Shown: piece after piece, positions 24,701-37,334 of the stretch
How the letters are laid out: each line of letters opens with the position of its first letter
Position numbering within the stretch: the stretch's first letter is position 1
Assembly: GCA_013433145.1 (NCBI GenBank)
Contig: CM024174.1
Location: forward strand, 7,844,336-7,908,335
Source of the DNA: Ascaris suum
Lineage: Eukaryota > Nematoda > Chromadorea > Rhabditida > Ascarididae
Length of the DNA: 64,000 bases
Reading direction: 5' to 3'
Notes under the pieces: model-generated
Told to the model about the DNA's origin: nothing
The model's database searches: none
Seen by the model: the letters and a program-made list of their open reading frames with translations, nothing else
Program-made: the position numbers and the translations under genes

Positions 24701-25920
24701 TCTATGATTTTGTTTACTCTTCAGAGTGTGTTCAGCGGAGCGCTTAAACAGGTTATCTCGCACGTTCAAAGCTGTGATGAACTTCCACGCTAATTGCTGG
24801 CCGCTGACCACTAAATATCTATTTGTGTTAGTAATGTCCTGAAAAGTGTTCACTATTTCATTCGTTTCCAGAGCTGAAAGACCCGTCAACTCAGCAGCAA
24901 TATCCCCAACCCACGATCACGTCATTCTTGGAGGCGGTGAGGAGGCGATGAACGTAACGCAGACGGCACGTTCTTCAGGCCATTTCGAAGCGAAACTCTA
25001 TCACTTGGTACGTACGTACGATTCGAGTGCTTCTTTTTAAAGAAGCATGTTCGGTGCTGACGGAACGGACGTAGCACAGTACAAAATAAGCGATACAAAT
25101 CCTCGAGACCTCTTAATGTCATAAACGAACTTATTGCAGACTGTTAAAAGCATGCGCTCGGTGGTATCTGGTTGGTTCGAATCATCTCTTTATCTCTCCG
25201 GCTTTATTATTTCTTGATGTGTCGCGAATTTGCGTTCGCAAAACATATTATGGCGAACTTGCATCTATTTTACTGTACATCCATCTTTCAGTCTATGATC
25301 TTAGAATCGAGTGCCTGAAAAGAGAAAATCCTCAAATTTTCAAGTTGGAGAACAAACACCGAGATGAATTATAGACATTAAAATGTCTGAAATGGGCATA
25401 TTGGGAAGTACTTCCTGATGCTTCGATGTGCGATCTCTCGCGGAGTGAAAGTTTTATGCTAGCTACCTCCATCGGAATCGTCGTCATAAAGCTGCTTTCT
25501 AGGGACATTTCCAACATTTTGTCATACGGCTTTTTGCTGATTTTAAAATCAACGCATTACGAATTGCGTTCATACATCTATTTAGCAGCGAAGGGCAATC
25601 ACTGACATATACTATCATACTAGTTCTGTTGTCTTTCCAACCAGAATTCGTTTAATCGATTGCCAAGTCAATTGTCCAGTTTCAAAGTGCGTTTAGGAGG
25701 TTTTCTTTCTCGACTGCTTACTTGTGCATCTGTGGCGAATGAACATGGCTACTTGCAGGTATTTGAAGAGGAGTTCGCTCGTTTCAAAGGTCACTTTGGT
25801 CCTATCAATACGTTGGCGTTCCATCCAAGCGGCAACGGTGTGGTGTCGGGTGGGGAGGATGGATACATCAGGATACAGGAATTTGATTCCGATTATTCGA
25901 GCTTTGTTTATGATTGCTAA
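18775..25920 (+). CDS. EIF3I: Eukaryotic translation initiation factor 3 subunit I (6 exons)
   Basis: This is a WD40 beta-propeller subunit of eIF3, which binds eIF3b and eIF3g on the 40S ribosome. Exons are 18775-19005, 21133-21258, 23120-23252, 23789-23981, 24872-25007 and 25759-25920, with consistent phases. The predicted protein is 326 aa (human is 325). Recognisable blocks are [16 protein letters not shown] at the N terminus, [107 protein letters not shown] and [13 protein letters not shown]. Together they form about seven WD repeats ending in the family-specific C terminus. Introns 2 and 3 both use GTTAAG acceptors, and in each case only that acceptor keeps the frame. The region carrying the second WD repeat diverges most. 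No canonical AATAAA was seen within about 350 nt after the stop. Confidence 0.95.
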
Positions 25921-28900
25921 TTTTGCTTTTAATTGCCTTCACCAGCTAGATGATGAATATCTCACACTGGCAACCATTATGAACTATGGGCTGTTGGTTA
26001 TAAGAGACAAGGTTTAGCGGTAACAGTCACTAGTCATCAGAAGTGTTCAGCAGTGGCGGTGACTTCAGAAGCATGCGGCGAGAGGTCTATCCTTGCAAAT
26101 TTATTGTTCGAGAGTTTTTCAACAGCGTTTCTGCGAAGAATCTTATATTGGGAAATATTCAACAGCGCCTATTGTTAGTTTCTCATTGATTGTCAGCTTC
26201 CCTTTGACGACGCTTATGGAAAAGAAGGTAGCGCGAAGCTCGCAGAATATATGTCCGCAAAGATATTCCTAAACGAACTGTCCCCGTGGAATCAAATAAT
26301 GCGGCAGGCACCGTGAGAATTTAAAGACCTCTTCTTTATGGTCCTTCAGAACTCTTATCTTCCGAGTTTTGGTGCTTCTGGGTACTCATCGGCCTCAAGC
26401 GTTTGAGCTGTGCGCGACGGCGCGTTCTCCTGTTTTTTATTGTACAGAATTATGCAGAGGAATGCTGAAGGCAAACCATCTCTGAATGTCCATGTGATAG
26501 CTATGTGAATACCTGCTCGGAGTCAGCAGTACTTGGCAGGAGAGGCCAACGCATTTTATTGTTGTAGTGGGGATTCTGGGTGATTTCTGCATGGCACGGT
26601 GAAAAATCAGGAAGCGTTTCGAGGTTTCGAGCGCCTTGCAAGCGAACAATCTTTGAAGAAGCACCACCTCTCCAGAAATTACTTTGCATTATGACCCTTG
26701 TGTTGATTGATCGTTCCTTGGACGGTGGAACTTTCCAGAAAGTTCCTCTGTAATCACGTTGCCTGAAATTTGGTTTATCGCTGTGGCCTACATCTTCAGC
26801 TAATAGTGCCTGTGGGCGAATATCAAGGACGCGCTGCTATCCACGACTCGAGCATCTGCTGTCCATCGTTTGTCGCATAGAATTCTCTAATTTTCGTTGA
26901 AAACAAACGACGATGAAAAACTTTTCTCCTTTTAGTTACAAAACCATATCACAACATATAACATCGCACTGGCAAACTAGCCTTTACCTAGATTTGACAA
27001 CCGGTGCGGATGAATGTAAAAAAGAAAGGTAATGAGGTTAGTGTCGTTCGATCGAAGATTGTGGTGACAACAATTCAGCGGAAGTACAGTGACTGGCCAG
27101 TTTGACTTTACCGCCTTCCAGGTGATTTCCTGCTGTTGAGGAAGGAAACTCCGGTGTAGATGCAGACGGTGATAAGTCAGTAAGTTGCGGTTCAACAGAC
27201 CAAAGCAAATACTCTTAAAACATTACCACAGAGAACGACTCTATATCATCGAAAGCGTTTTAACTTGAAATTGCAAACCTACGGTTCTTACGCATCTTTG
27301 CAAACTCCGTTCAACAAATTCCGTCTGTCTGCCGGGTGCTTTGAATTTGGCAGACTCTGAAGCCAGAGAAATATGGTCGGTGTGAGGCATCCATGCTTGA
27401 CCTCCAAGCCACCAAGTATCGCCGAGCTTGCAAATATTCAAAACTATGGAAGTTTCTGCGCATATGATTGAAATTGTTTTTTCATTTGCTGGAGAAATGT
27501 GAGCACTGTGGTGTTGCGTTAAAACGAAAAACTAGTGGAGGTTTTGTCGGGTGAAACATGAAGGTATTACCTTGCATCTTTAACTCTTTGTTATTAGTCT
27601 CCGAAGATTGTTCGTGAAATGATTTGGATGGAAAGCTCATATTGTGGCGGCCCTCTGCTTATTTCTCTCCATTCCGTTTGTTTCCCCGCGGTCACTAAAA
27701 CAAATTTTGACGCGCTTATGTACATGCACTTGCAAAGCTGGTTATGCTGCTGTCAGGTGTCATGAGCTGAAGTTATCCGCCACTTTGTTTGTTTCAACTT
27801 ATTGGTGTCATGAGCCAAGAAGTAGAGCGAAGAAATTTGCTGCGCACAATGAACGCCATCGGTTGTCATTTCTTACGTCTGCAATGACTTTCGAAGAGCT
27901 GCGGTGACCTAGACGTGTCTGTAAATTCATAAACAATTCGCAACCGGTTGCACATTGCACCGCCGTGCCAAAAACACGCTAAAACGCATTAGAGGGGCTT
28001 TTCTGGTGTGCACTTTAACGTATCGCTGATCTGAGTAAGAAATTTCACAAAGTGCAGCGGTTAAATAAAAATGCTCAAGGATGCTTTCCTATTGCAACAG
28101 ATTCCATCCTCGTCCACCCAAATGGGTGTAAACCGAAAATCCAATCGGCGAAATTGCGTACGCCTTCATCGCATATTTAAAAGTCTATATAACTCATTTC
28201 GAAGTAGAACATCAATATTGAACGCTTATAGTCTAGATTGTACTCCAGAAATTCCACATCCTAGACTTAGTGGTTCTCAAGTTAAAATACTTGATCAGAT
28301 GCACAGACGCAGCGACATGATATGTTAACAGTCGTTTCTTACTAAAGAAACTGGTGCTTCGGTATGGCAAAATCGCCTAGACCCTTTAAAATTTTTCTTC
28401 TGAATGAGATTCCATAAAGGTTGGAACGGTTGAAATATGGATGAATTAGCGCATATTTTTTCATTCGTCGGCGATTACTGCAAGTTTTCTGGTGGAACAA
28501 GTAAACTTTTCGGCGCACTGAATACCTTCTGAACCTCGACGGTTGCATGGATACCGCACTCCCACTTCGGACTGTCATATAACGAGGGAGTTCGCATTAA
28601 CATCTATATCTCGAAAGCCAATATCTGAGCCTGCTCGGCAAATATGGGCATGCCCTTTCGGATTCCTCACATTCCGAAAACCACTTTGGGAACCGTACCT
28701 GAATTGCAGAAACCGTACCTGCCCTTGGCCTGCACTTTAACGTGTTCTTTTGCAGCTAAAAATATTAACACAATTCGCCGCCGTGGATTGCGAGCGTGAT
28801 GCGGGAGCTCACTTGTGTCCCACAGGATCACTGTTGCAAAAGTTGCTTGTTGTAAGGAACCAAGAAACCTTCTCGACTCACATACTGCTAAATTCGACCT

Positions 28901-29730
28901 GTCGGATTTTATGGAGTGTTTAGCAGCGCACAGGAATATGAACTTTGGATGTTGAAGCATGCATTCAAACAAGTTACATTAAACAATTATGACCGTTCAA
29001 GCAATTCAAGAGGTTGCATATTGAAATATGCATAGCAGTCACCGTTTAGTATAATGATCTGTCGCATGAGCTTTGACTTCGTAATACTCGAAGATTGTTG
29101 GCTGTCTTGCAGAGCACCACGCAAATCGTACAAAAATGAATGAAGAACGAGGCACAGAACGCCATTATCATCAAGGTATCGCTGTCATGTACTTCCAAAT
29201 TTCGTCCTACAGTTCTAATCTTTTTCTCCTAAGCTCATCGTGCATATCAACATTTGCAGCAATAGAAAGGTGTGTACTTTGCATTGATCGTTGCATTCTT
29301 GTTATGCTAGTTCCGCCTTCTTTCTTTAATGCATTCTTCCCTCATTCTGCGCACCACCCGCCGGATGTTCGTTTGTTCTTTTTTTTGCCCATCTTATGGT
29401 CACCTCCGCCTTTCCTTTCTACGCTTCTTACACATACTTATTTATGTTTTCCTCGTATCAAACGATGAATGAATAAGTAAACACATAACTTAACAGCTTT
29501 ATGACTTCATGGAACATTAGATCAGATATTTTACTCTTATTTACTTCATCCTTACTGCAAACAAGAATTTTTGAACACGTTTTCTAGAAAAAAGGGAACA
29601 TGACTGTTGGAAGGGAATGAATAAGTTGGACAAGAGAAAGAGAAGTGAAGTGGAAAGGCGGAACTAATACGCTCGGAAAAATTAGATGTAACAACACATC
29701 AGACATTGCTTGTTTGTGACACGTGAAATT
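25921..29730. other. eIF3i 3' region and intergenic DNA
   Basis: No convincing exon was found. A few short frames are open but unremarkable. The two convergent neighbours (eIF3i on +, the lectin on -) both end here. Confidence 0.5.
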
Positions 29731-32700
29731 TTACAGGAATCGATCACTCGATGGTGGCTGTGGTTCATCTGTATCATCGAAGCCGGCTGTGTAGGCAGGC
29801 CTCTTGCAAAGAGAGGAATTTATGCTCCGGTCGTTGCATGACTTGTCTTCCCACTTGCCTTCACTGTTTTCATACACACAGGCTTCGTGCTCGTTGTAGT
29901 TGTCAGGTTGGCCCGGCGCCCACGCCATGAAGTTCACTATCGTCTCATCCGTCCAAAACCATCGACTGTAGACGTCTCTAGACATACCCAGCCAAAAGCC
30001 ACTCGGGTAAGCGAATCCTAGAAACCAAATTAGTGCAGCAATCCGCTCGTGTCCGATCGCACATAACATTTCCCTAACAACGCATACTAATCGTACCTTT
30101 TTGAAATATGTACGCATGTTTGCACTTGCATTCCTGCTTGCCGGCCCGCTGTGTATTTCTCTTTGAGCAGTGTGTGTGTGCGCACGTCGACGGATCTACG
30201 CCCGTGTGCACTTGTTCGCACGCACGTCGTGCTTGAGTGTGGATCTATATCCCTGGTTATGTGTGCGCATGCCCTTATGTGTGTGTGTGTACGGGCTTGT
30301 GGTGTGCACATGCGCATGGATGCATATGCACGTGTGGCGCGTTGCGTCTCAATCAACTTGAATCTTTTGCCACAGACTTTGAAATCTAAGCTGATGTTGA
30401 GGCAGCCTGGCCATGACACACCATCTTTCGCTGGCAATCATTTCTCGGTTATTTTGCATGCCAAAAAGAATGAAAATGTCTGAACGGGTTGGACAATCAG
30501 TTCAGAGAGGCAGCTGCTTAAAGGTCTAGCTTTCAATGAACATTTCTAGGTCTAGGTTAAATTCAGCTAAAGGAAAATACGTCGAGTGGAAAGCTGCATT
30601 ATTTAATAGTTACAGCAGCACTATCATCATATGTGGATCTTCATTCGCAGTCGACACTCGCTCAAAGTTGTGTAGAATGCCGTGTGTAACTTCTATACCA
30701 CTTTGCAAGAACAACAGTCAAATTTTAAGCACATCAAAAACGCATGCCCGATTTTTATTCTTCTACCGACTATGCAAAATCGCATCAAACAGTTCAATGT
30801 CTATTATTTACTGGAAAACGGCTTATAAAGTTTGGTCGATGAAAGAGGTCCGACTGGCCTAATTTCTGTCATAGACCTGGAATATCAGACGATCCACAGA
30901 TGAACGAGATTGCGAACCGATTCGAGGAATTTACTTCCTAATGCATGGCATGGGGAAGCGTTCCTTTTCATCCGAAGGCCACAGTGGTTTCTAGAGAGCG
31001 TTGCTTGTACCTTGCCTCTTACTAGCCTAGTAATAGCTCCTGAAGTTCATTGTCACCAGTCCTATGCCATTCGCATACGCTGAGATGAGTGTTTTACGCT
31101 ATCGTTAGTTCCTTTATGTCAGAGGCAGAACTGTTCTCGAGTCCTCTTCGAGGCGATGTTTTTTCCTTCTTCCTTTTGTTCACTTCCTCTGTCACCAGCG
31201 CTTTCTATGTTCATACCTCGATTCCTGAGTGCCGTTTTTTAATATAGTTATCGAAACAATTATTCCACGGTGCTTTATGACGAAATCCATACAATATTCG
31301 AGAGGAGGTATTGAGTACTTTTTTTCTGAAGCTTCAAGCTCCTTTTTTCTTTCCCTAACCACTCTTTCAAAGAATCTTGGTGACTGCTTGAATAAAAATT
31401 TCGGATGCTAACAGGGGGCAATTCGATCTCTTTTACTTAGTCTTCTTGGTTAAGGAATGCTCCTTCCTTCCACTAAAAAGAGATTCCTCGAGGGGATGGG
31501 AGGCCATTGTTTCCGGTCTAGATGAAGATCAGGCATTGCGTAACGTTTGAAGCGCTCACGTTGAATGAAGTCTTCCTCTTCTTGTGAATGTACTGAGACG
31601 AGATGTCCTCCGTAATCAACGCAAAAGCGTTCGTGGTCGTTGTATGGATGGTTATGACCCGCGCCCTTAAGTTATAAAAAATTAGCAATCCAAAAACGTT
31701 CGCTCTCTGAAAGTAGCACATAGTCACATTCGCTGAGGCTCATTGGTAAGCTTTTCTCGTCGTACCACTTGCTATTGGGGAAGACCAACGGGAGTGGCAA
31801 ATTCGTGAGCCAAGAGAAAAAAAGGTACATACTGAAAACCGACGTCCGCAGAGGGTTACACAAAACGAATGATTGATTTCATGGGCGCTCTGAAAGTACC
31901 CCAAACGGTACTCTGAGAAACAGGGTCCATCGTAACGGCAAGAAAGATGTATTTGCTGCCCACCAAGTGTTCCGTCCATCGAACTGTATATAATGAAGCA
32001 GTCCATATTACACAGATGAGCTGTCCTAATTGCAAGCCTAAGCGAGAACGTAATCGATCGTTGGAGTGAAAATAGCGAGGCAAGAGCGCCAACTCAAGTG
32101 TAAACTTCATATGGTGCTGTTAGCGACATACTCCTACGATGAGTGCACGCAATGGGGAGCCGATTCCAATAATAAATCACATGATTTGAGCGAGATAAAT
32201 ATTGTTGTTTATGTTATTGATGAAAAGTCGAAACTTCCTCAGCAGTGGTGCCCAAATAAAAACGCCGATAGATGTACCTTCAGCCGTCTTATATATAAAA
32301 TGTGTGAATTTGCCAAAAATTAATCCCCTTGTCCAGCATCCAAAACAACCACTTCACCTTAATTCCTCTGAGCTTAGTTGCAAGAAACAGCGTCAATATT
32401 TTGATGCTTTTTGCATCGAATTGCGTTTCCTCTTTCTCGCACCAGAATGAAAGTATTGCCAATGCCATAATATATCGAAAGAAATTTCGAGTGTGCTTAA
32501 GTTCACAACATTCAACGTTAAATGGATCTCTCCATAATAGATGGCCGTATTTTTTTTTCTTTTTTTGACAGTTTAGCAAGCGGAGCTTTTGTCACACTCG
32601 GAGAAATTTGTTTGTTGGAAACAGGTCGTTTCCGATTAAGAAATGTTCTCTCAATGTTGGTGGACGCAGCTTTAAGCCGTTGAGCGATTACTGTGCAACT

Positions 32701-32890
32701 TCTACCACAGGTGTTTCAACCACAACTGATACTGAGGCAGGTTCGTTTGATCCATCTGAAGGAATGTAATATAACTAGTTACTGCGAACAAGCAGTTGAG
32801 GAGAACCAACTTTCATGTAGCAGCTGTCGGTTTTTTCGAAGTAATACCACTTGTTTCCTGGGCACTGACGACACGTTTGGCCTTCGATTA
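29731..32890 (-). CDS. Secreted-type C-type lectin domain protein, 5' exon(s) missing
   Basis: Three - strand exons make a nearly full C-type lectin domain: 32890-32811, 31665-31560 and 30017-29731 (stop TAA). The splice phases agree (the first exon starts in phase 1). The domain runs from CRQCPGNKWYYFEKTDSCY, through FCVDYGGHLVSVHS and PSGFWLGM, to the calcium and sugar loop GQPDNYNEHEACVYE, then KWEDKSC and the closing SLCKRP. The QPD triplet is the galactose/GalNAc-type signature. The usual WND near the end reads WED. A 20-residue Pro/Asp-rich tail follows the domain. Nematode proteins of this family are usually secreted, but no signal-peptide exon was identified upstream of 32890, so the N terminus is unknown. 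The 31665 exon uses a CTTAAG acceptor. The intron between the last two exons holds a GT-rich tract. Confidence 0.85.
30167..30345 (+). repeat. GT-rich alternating purine-pyrimidine tract
   Basis: Repeated GT, GTGC, GCAC and ACGTGT stretches (for example TGTGTGTGTGCGCAC, ATGTGTGTGTGTGTACG, TGTGCACATGCGCATG) fill much of this segment, inside the last intron of the C-type lectin gene. Such alternation favours Z-DNA. Confidence 0.75.
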
Positions 32891-33652
32891 CTGAAAGGGG
32901 ACCAAAGCATTTTTGTGCGAAATCACACATCTGCGGGCGAACGCATATGGTACCAGTCATTTTCTCAGAAAGTATGCTCATTGCAGCATACAAAATCACC
33001 TAAAGGCGGGAAATTACATCTTGAAGAAATCAGCGAGCACCTCAGCGATGGTCGCCATTGTACACAACTATGCTGCTGTGGTCTCAACAGACCTTAAGGG
33101 GAGCATTATTTCCTTCGAGGGGTCGTTTGAGACATGTGCCCATTTCCCGCAAATGGCGGCCACCTACCATAAGGGTTCACACGTTGTACGGTAATATTGC
33201 GATGTTACCATTACAGCAATTCGCAAGAGCAGTTACTAATCCCGCGGCAGCCTATGCATCGCGATTCTGCTGCACCGAAACCACTGCGTGCCTCACGCCT
33301 CACCTAGATAGAGACATGTCGTGCCTGAAGAACATCATACAACATCGTGATGGTGACAGCAGATCATGTACCACCTGAAGTTTGAAAAGGCAGTGGAACT
33401 AGTGAGCGGAACTGAAACTGAGGTTATTTACTCGTGATCCGATAACCTCCCCTGTATCCCATCATCAAAGCGTTTCGTGTCTACCAGCTGAAATGATGGA
33501 TGCTTACATCGTAAGCGTATTGGGGAGATATCAGCAAAGAACCGACGAATCCGGTAACAACGTATGGATGGATGACTCCGAGTAGTTATCCTGCGCTTAG
33601 CTGGAAACCACTGTCGGTTGGCACTCACTACGCTTGGTTATTCCCACCACAG

Positions 33653-33824
33653 TTGTGTATTCCAGAGATATGTTAACCTCTCCGAAAAATTACAGAGTGT
33701 GATGATTGCTACTGCTGATAGCTGCAAAGATCACGCGGCCATTGACACGGATAATCATCGCGTCCCTCCGTCCGTATTCAAATTCATCAATAAACATCCA
33801 TTGGTATTTGGAAAGCTTGCATAG
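33653..33824 (+). CDS. Candidate terminal exon
   Basis: After the acceptor TGTATTCCAG, the frame reads RYVNLSEKLQSVMIATADSC and then VPPSVFKFINKHPLVFGKLA to TAG. The composition is protein-like and the acceptor is good. No upstream partner exon could be joined, although an ATG-started ORF at 33049-33195 (MVAIVHNYAAVVSTDLKGS) lies 450 nt before it. The product is unrecognised. Confidence 0.2.
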
Positions 33825-34215
33825 CACCAACCTGTGATATTACCAATATTTGCTAATAATTAATACGACCAAAAATTAGCACAATTCACAGCATTCAATA
33901 ATGTCCCTAAGCGAAGGCGGTTTGTCGTAAGGTGTAGCACTGGGCAGCTTTACAGATAGTTTGCCTATGTAATTTGTAGTATCTTTCTGATGGGAGTAAA
34001 CATTAGAAATTTACCACATTTCACACAGATTTCGGTGGATAAACCCTATAGGCACAACAGATGGCATTACCGAAGTGGATCACTAAGTCTTGATTTGGAG
34101 CTTGTGACGTCACAATCAAGGTTATTTTTGGAGTTACGCAAGCTTCTGTTTCCAAAGTGATCAACTGATATTCTAATATTTAGAGCAGCGACGATGCATG
34201 TTATCGTCCAATGCT

Positions 34216-34633
34216 TTTCAGTCAATCCTGGCAAATGTTGTCTGTCCTGCAGATGTTGACTGTGCACCCGCAGAGAAGTATCCAGAAGTTACTTTTGAAG
34301 GGGGCATGGAACCAATCTTTCATGTTAATTCACGTTCAAGAGTAAGTAGGTTTCATAAAGTTTCTAATGAGTGGACCTAGTAGGCTAGAGGATAAAGCGC
34401 CCTCCTTTTCCAAAAAACGCGCTCTGGATTCTTGATGTTCTTTGCAGGAAGAATATTCTTGATGAGTCAGCAATGTGACTCTTGCTGGCAACTTTTCCAT
34501 TGTTGTTCAGGCGAAGATTGTCCCAACGAATATGAAAGTTTTTGTGCAGCATATCTGGCAAGCTTCACAGCAGTGCAGCACTTCCACGAATTTAAGAAGG
34601 CGAGAGTCGTTCCGCTATTTCACAAAGAGGGAG
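34216..34633 (+). CDS. Candidate two-exon coding segment
   Basis: The first exon follows GCTTTTCAG at about 34218 and ends at a strong GTAAGT donor (34341). It encodes NVVCPADVDCAPAEKYPEV and FEGGMEPIFHVNSRSR. The second exon follows TTGTTGTTCAG at 34510, continues in phase (KIVPTNMKVFVQHIWQASQQ) and stops with TGA near 34632. The 168-nt intron is reasonable. The family is not recognised and there is no other support. Confidence 0.2.
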
Positions 34634-35078
34634 TGACCAGGACGGGCATTATTGTGGCAGTGTTATTTGCTAAAAGTTTGTGTGCTGACCTTTCACATGA
34701 CCAATTTTATGCAGATCGCATCACTCAAATTTCCTTCCGCAGAATTTCTTTTGACCCTAGGTTATGACCTAAATCATTCAGGGAAGCACGTGAGGGACAT
34801 AGCTGGATTATGCACCAGCCAATCACCAACTTGGCTGCGAATAAACAGAGTCTCGTCGCGTTTTCTCATGCACGACCGAAGTCATGTTTTCCTGTGTGTG
34901 GATGAGTCATTAGGTCGACGTGGGCTATGCGCATAGCGTTGGGCTATATTTTCCACCCATCCTGTTGGTCTCCAGTCATTATCTCCATCTACATTTGGGC
35001 TACCTGCAGTGGGCACTTTAACCGACCTTTTTTCTGCTTTTAATTGCTAACAGCACTAACGTGTCAAGAACTGTATCT

Positions 35079-35122
35079 TATCTTAATTGTAATAAATCTG
35101 TATCTTAATGGTAATAAATCTT
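35079..35122 (+). repeat. 22-nt tandem duplication
   Basis: TATCTTAATTGTAATAAATC plus TG is followed directly by TATCTTAATGGTAATAAATC plus TT, with two mismatches. Each copy contains an AATAAA. Confidence 0.85.
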
Positions 35123-35752
35123 TGAGAACAAAGCATAGCAAAATGTAGTATAAGCTTAGTTTAGATGGACAAAAGTGCAGGATGATATTGGTGTACCTTG
35201 ATAAAGTCAGTTAAAGATGCTCAGCTTTTGTGTTAAGTAAGCTGCGACCTTCACGTTGTGGCTGAGGGCAGCGTTGAACGGACGAACGAAGGATGAATTC
35301 ATTGACGAGTGGTACTTTTATACAGCTTATTTAAGCGAACTCTTTGTTGGATAATTTACATTTTTGTTTTGAAGAATTCGTAAATACGAGAAATAAATAA
35401 TTCTAAGTTGAAAGATTTGAGAGAGGGAAATTTTCGTATCTTATCACCGATTGCTTTGCGAATCGTTGGCCGCCAAAGGGACCTTCGGTGTGCTTAGCAT
35501 TCGCTTCTTCTCGCCTCAACTCAGTTGCGGAGTTGGCTCCCACAAATGGAAATAGAGCGCATTTATGTTGCGCTTAAAGGCATTCATTATGACTTTCATC
35601 GCAGCCATATCTTAAATAATGGGCTTAGCTTGGCAACATTTGATTTGCACTCGTTATATCTCCCGTACGCAGATAAACTCCTGGTGCTACGCAAATGAAG
35701 CGCCAGATTGTGGAGGCGTAGAGTAAATCAGGTATGTGCGGACGACCTTGGT

Positions 35753-35772
35753 GGGGAGGGAAGGGGGAGGGG
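35753..35772 (+). other. G-quadruplex-type motif
   Basis: GGGG-A-GGG-AA-GGGGG-A-GGGG, followed by further purine runs to about 35810. Confidence 0.7.
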
Positions 35773-36604
35773 AGAGGAAGGAGGTAAAAGGGCAGGAGGG
35801 AAGAAGGTTATGATGGGATCGGAGGTAGTGCTCAGGAATAGTCAGCGACAAGACCGCGAACACATGGTCGACGATTGCCCTCTTTATTTTCCATTTCTGC
35901 AATGCTCCTTTGCCTAGTTGTTCTGTTTTGCTTCTTTTGCCTCTGTGGTTGTGTGCACTAATTCAGTTGCACAACAATTTTTGCGTCGTTTTCAAGAAGC
36001 GCGTGCCAGAAGCGGCGTTGCAGCAACATTTTTCAAGTTCCTTGAAGGATGCACCTCAAGTGAATTCCACGCTCTGCAGGATGCACCTCAACGGTTTATG
36101 CGGTCTGGTTCGCGAATTTCTTGAAGAGAATCGCTGTCTCAAAAATTTTCGTGAATTTTCAAAAGAATCCGCCACACTGTCCAACTACGTGAAAATTATT
36201 CATGAAGTCATTTTGTTTCAGACCTTTAACCAACTTTATGAAAGTTAATTGCATTTTCCACTTTTTTCTTATGAATTCCGATGGAAATTGCCTCCGTCGC
36301 CTGTACTTTTCAGTGATTTTCCCAAAAATTCTCTCAGCTTTTAACAATAATTTGTCCATCCATATTTCACAAAAATCCATCAGACACGTTCTACATCACT
36401 GTCCAACTCTACCATCAACATGCTTAATAAGATACCACTAAACGCTATAAACACAAACGGTTCAAGTTGTGATGTTGATCCATTCCTTGAAAAACTGACT
36501 AGCGAGCTTGTGACAGCACGCATCCACGCAAACAGGTATGTGACTTGGCTTACCAGCACAGCAATCGATGAGAATGATCGGAAGCGCAGAGTAGAAAACA
36601 TTAG

Positions 36605-37096
36605 TTATCCACATGGCACACCCGACCAGCCGAATGCCCACTTCTGCTCGAACTGAGTGTCGCGAGGCTTTACCGACGATGTGCGTGTCACGCCAACTAC
36701 TACGCAAATTTTTAGTGAGCCTAGGCTGCGGTCGTCTGCAAGAATTTTAAAACAAAATTGATGTTTACCCAATACTGATAAAACCTGCGCGTAGACTTGC
36801 GGCGGTATTACTGATAGTGGTTTATTCATCGTGCACGAAGATTTTCGGAATGAGCAAGCGAAACAAAGCCTTTCGGTGACAGCGTCAGCTGTCGTGGTTG
36901 TTTCCGCGGCAGAATAGCCGGTCACGTTAATCCAAGGGAAACATTCATATGTGACTTGCGGAAAATTGCGTTTCATTGGCACTGAGACGGAACAGTTCAA
37001 TAAGGTAATCAACCCGATGTGAGAATTGTCGCGAACACTTTTCAAAGGCGCAGCCTCAGAGTTTTTATGTACCTCTGCATTCTCCATCCATTGCAC
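36605..37096 (-). CDS. 163-codon ORF, possibly an exon of an extracellular protein
   Basis: This is one of the longest open frames not explained by a known gene. The central part (ECFPWINVTGYSAAETTTT, LCFACSFRKSSCTMN) has spaced cysteines and an N-glycosylation sequon, as in secreted proteins. A plausible donor (GCGCAG|GTTTTA) would end the exon near 36794. No signal peptide is seen and the family is not recognised. Confidence 0.25.
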   Translation of the reverse strand: MQWMENAEVHKNSEAAPLKSVRDNSHIGLITLLNCSVSVPMKRNFPQVTYECFPWINVTGYSAAETTTTADAVTERLCFACSFRKSSCTMNKPLSVIPPQVYAQVLSVLGKHQFCFKILADDRSLGSLKICVVVGVTRTSSVKPRDTQFEQKWAFGWSGVPCG

Positions 37097-37334
37097 TTCT
37101 CTTTCTCAACACAAATGTGAGCGATGCTGAAGTAACAAGATCCCACAAACGATGTGAGCCATCATATTGTGACCCACTCTCGAAATTGTGCCAGCTCTGC
37201 TGGTTGGGCCAGCCGATTATGGAGTGCACTCCTCTGCTACTTCCGCGCTCCTTCCTTCTGTTTCATGAGTATTGTCGGTGTGGCAAGGTTTTGTTGTTCA
37301 TTGGTCCTCCTCACTCTTTTGACATTTCTGCGAA

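Noticed and set aside
25169..25181. GGTTCGAATC resembling a tRNA B box
   Set aside because: No A box, anticodon arm or pairing acceptor stem could be drawn around it.
35910..36248. 112-codon + ORF with a hydrophobic start
   Set aside because: It lacks an ATG start, another frame is equally open, and the region looks like a dispersed repeat (two GGATGCACCTCA blocks).
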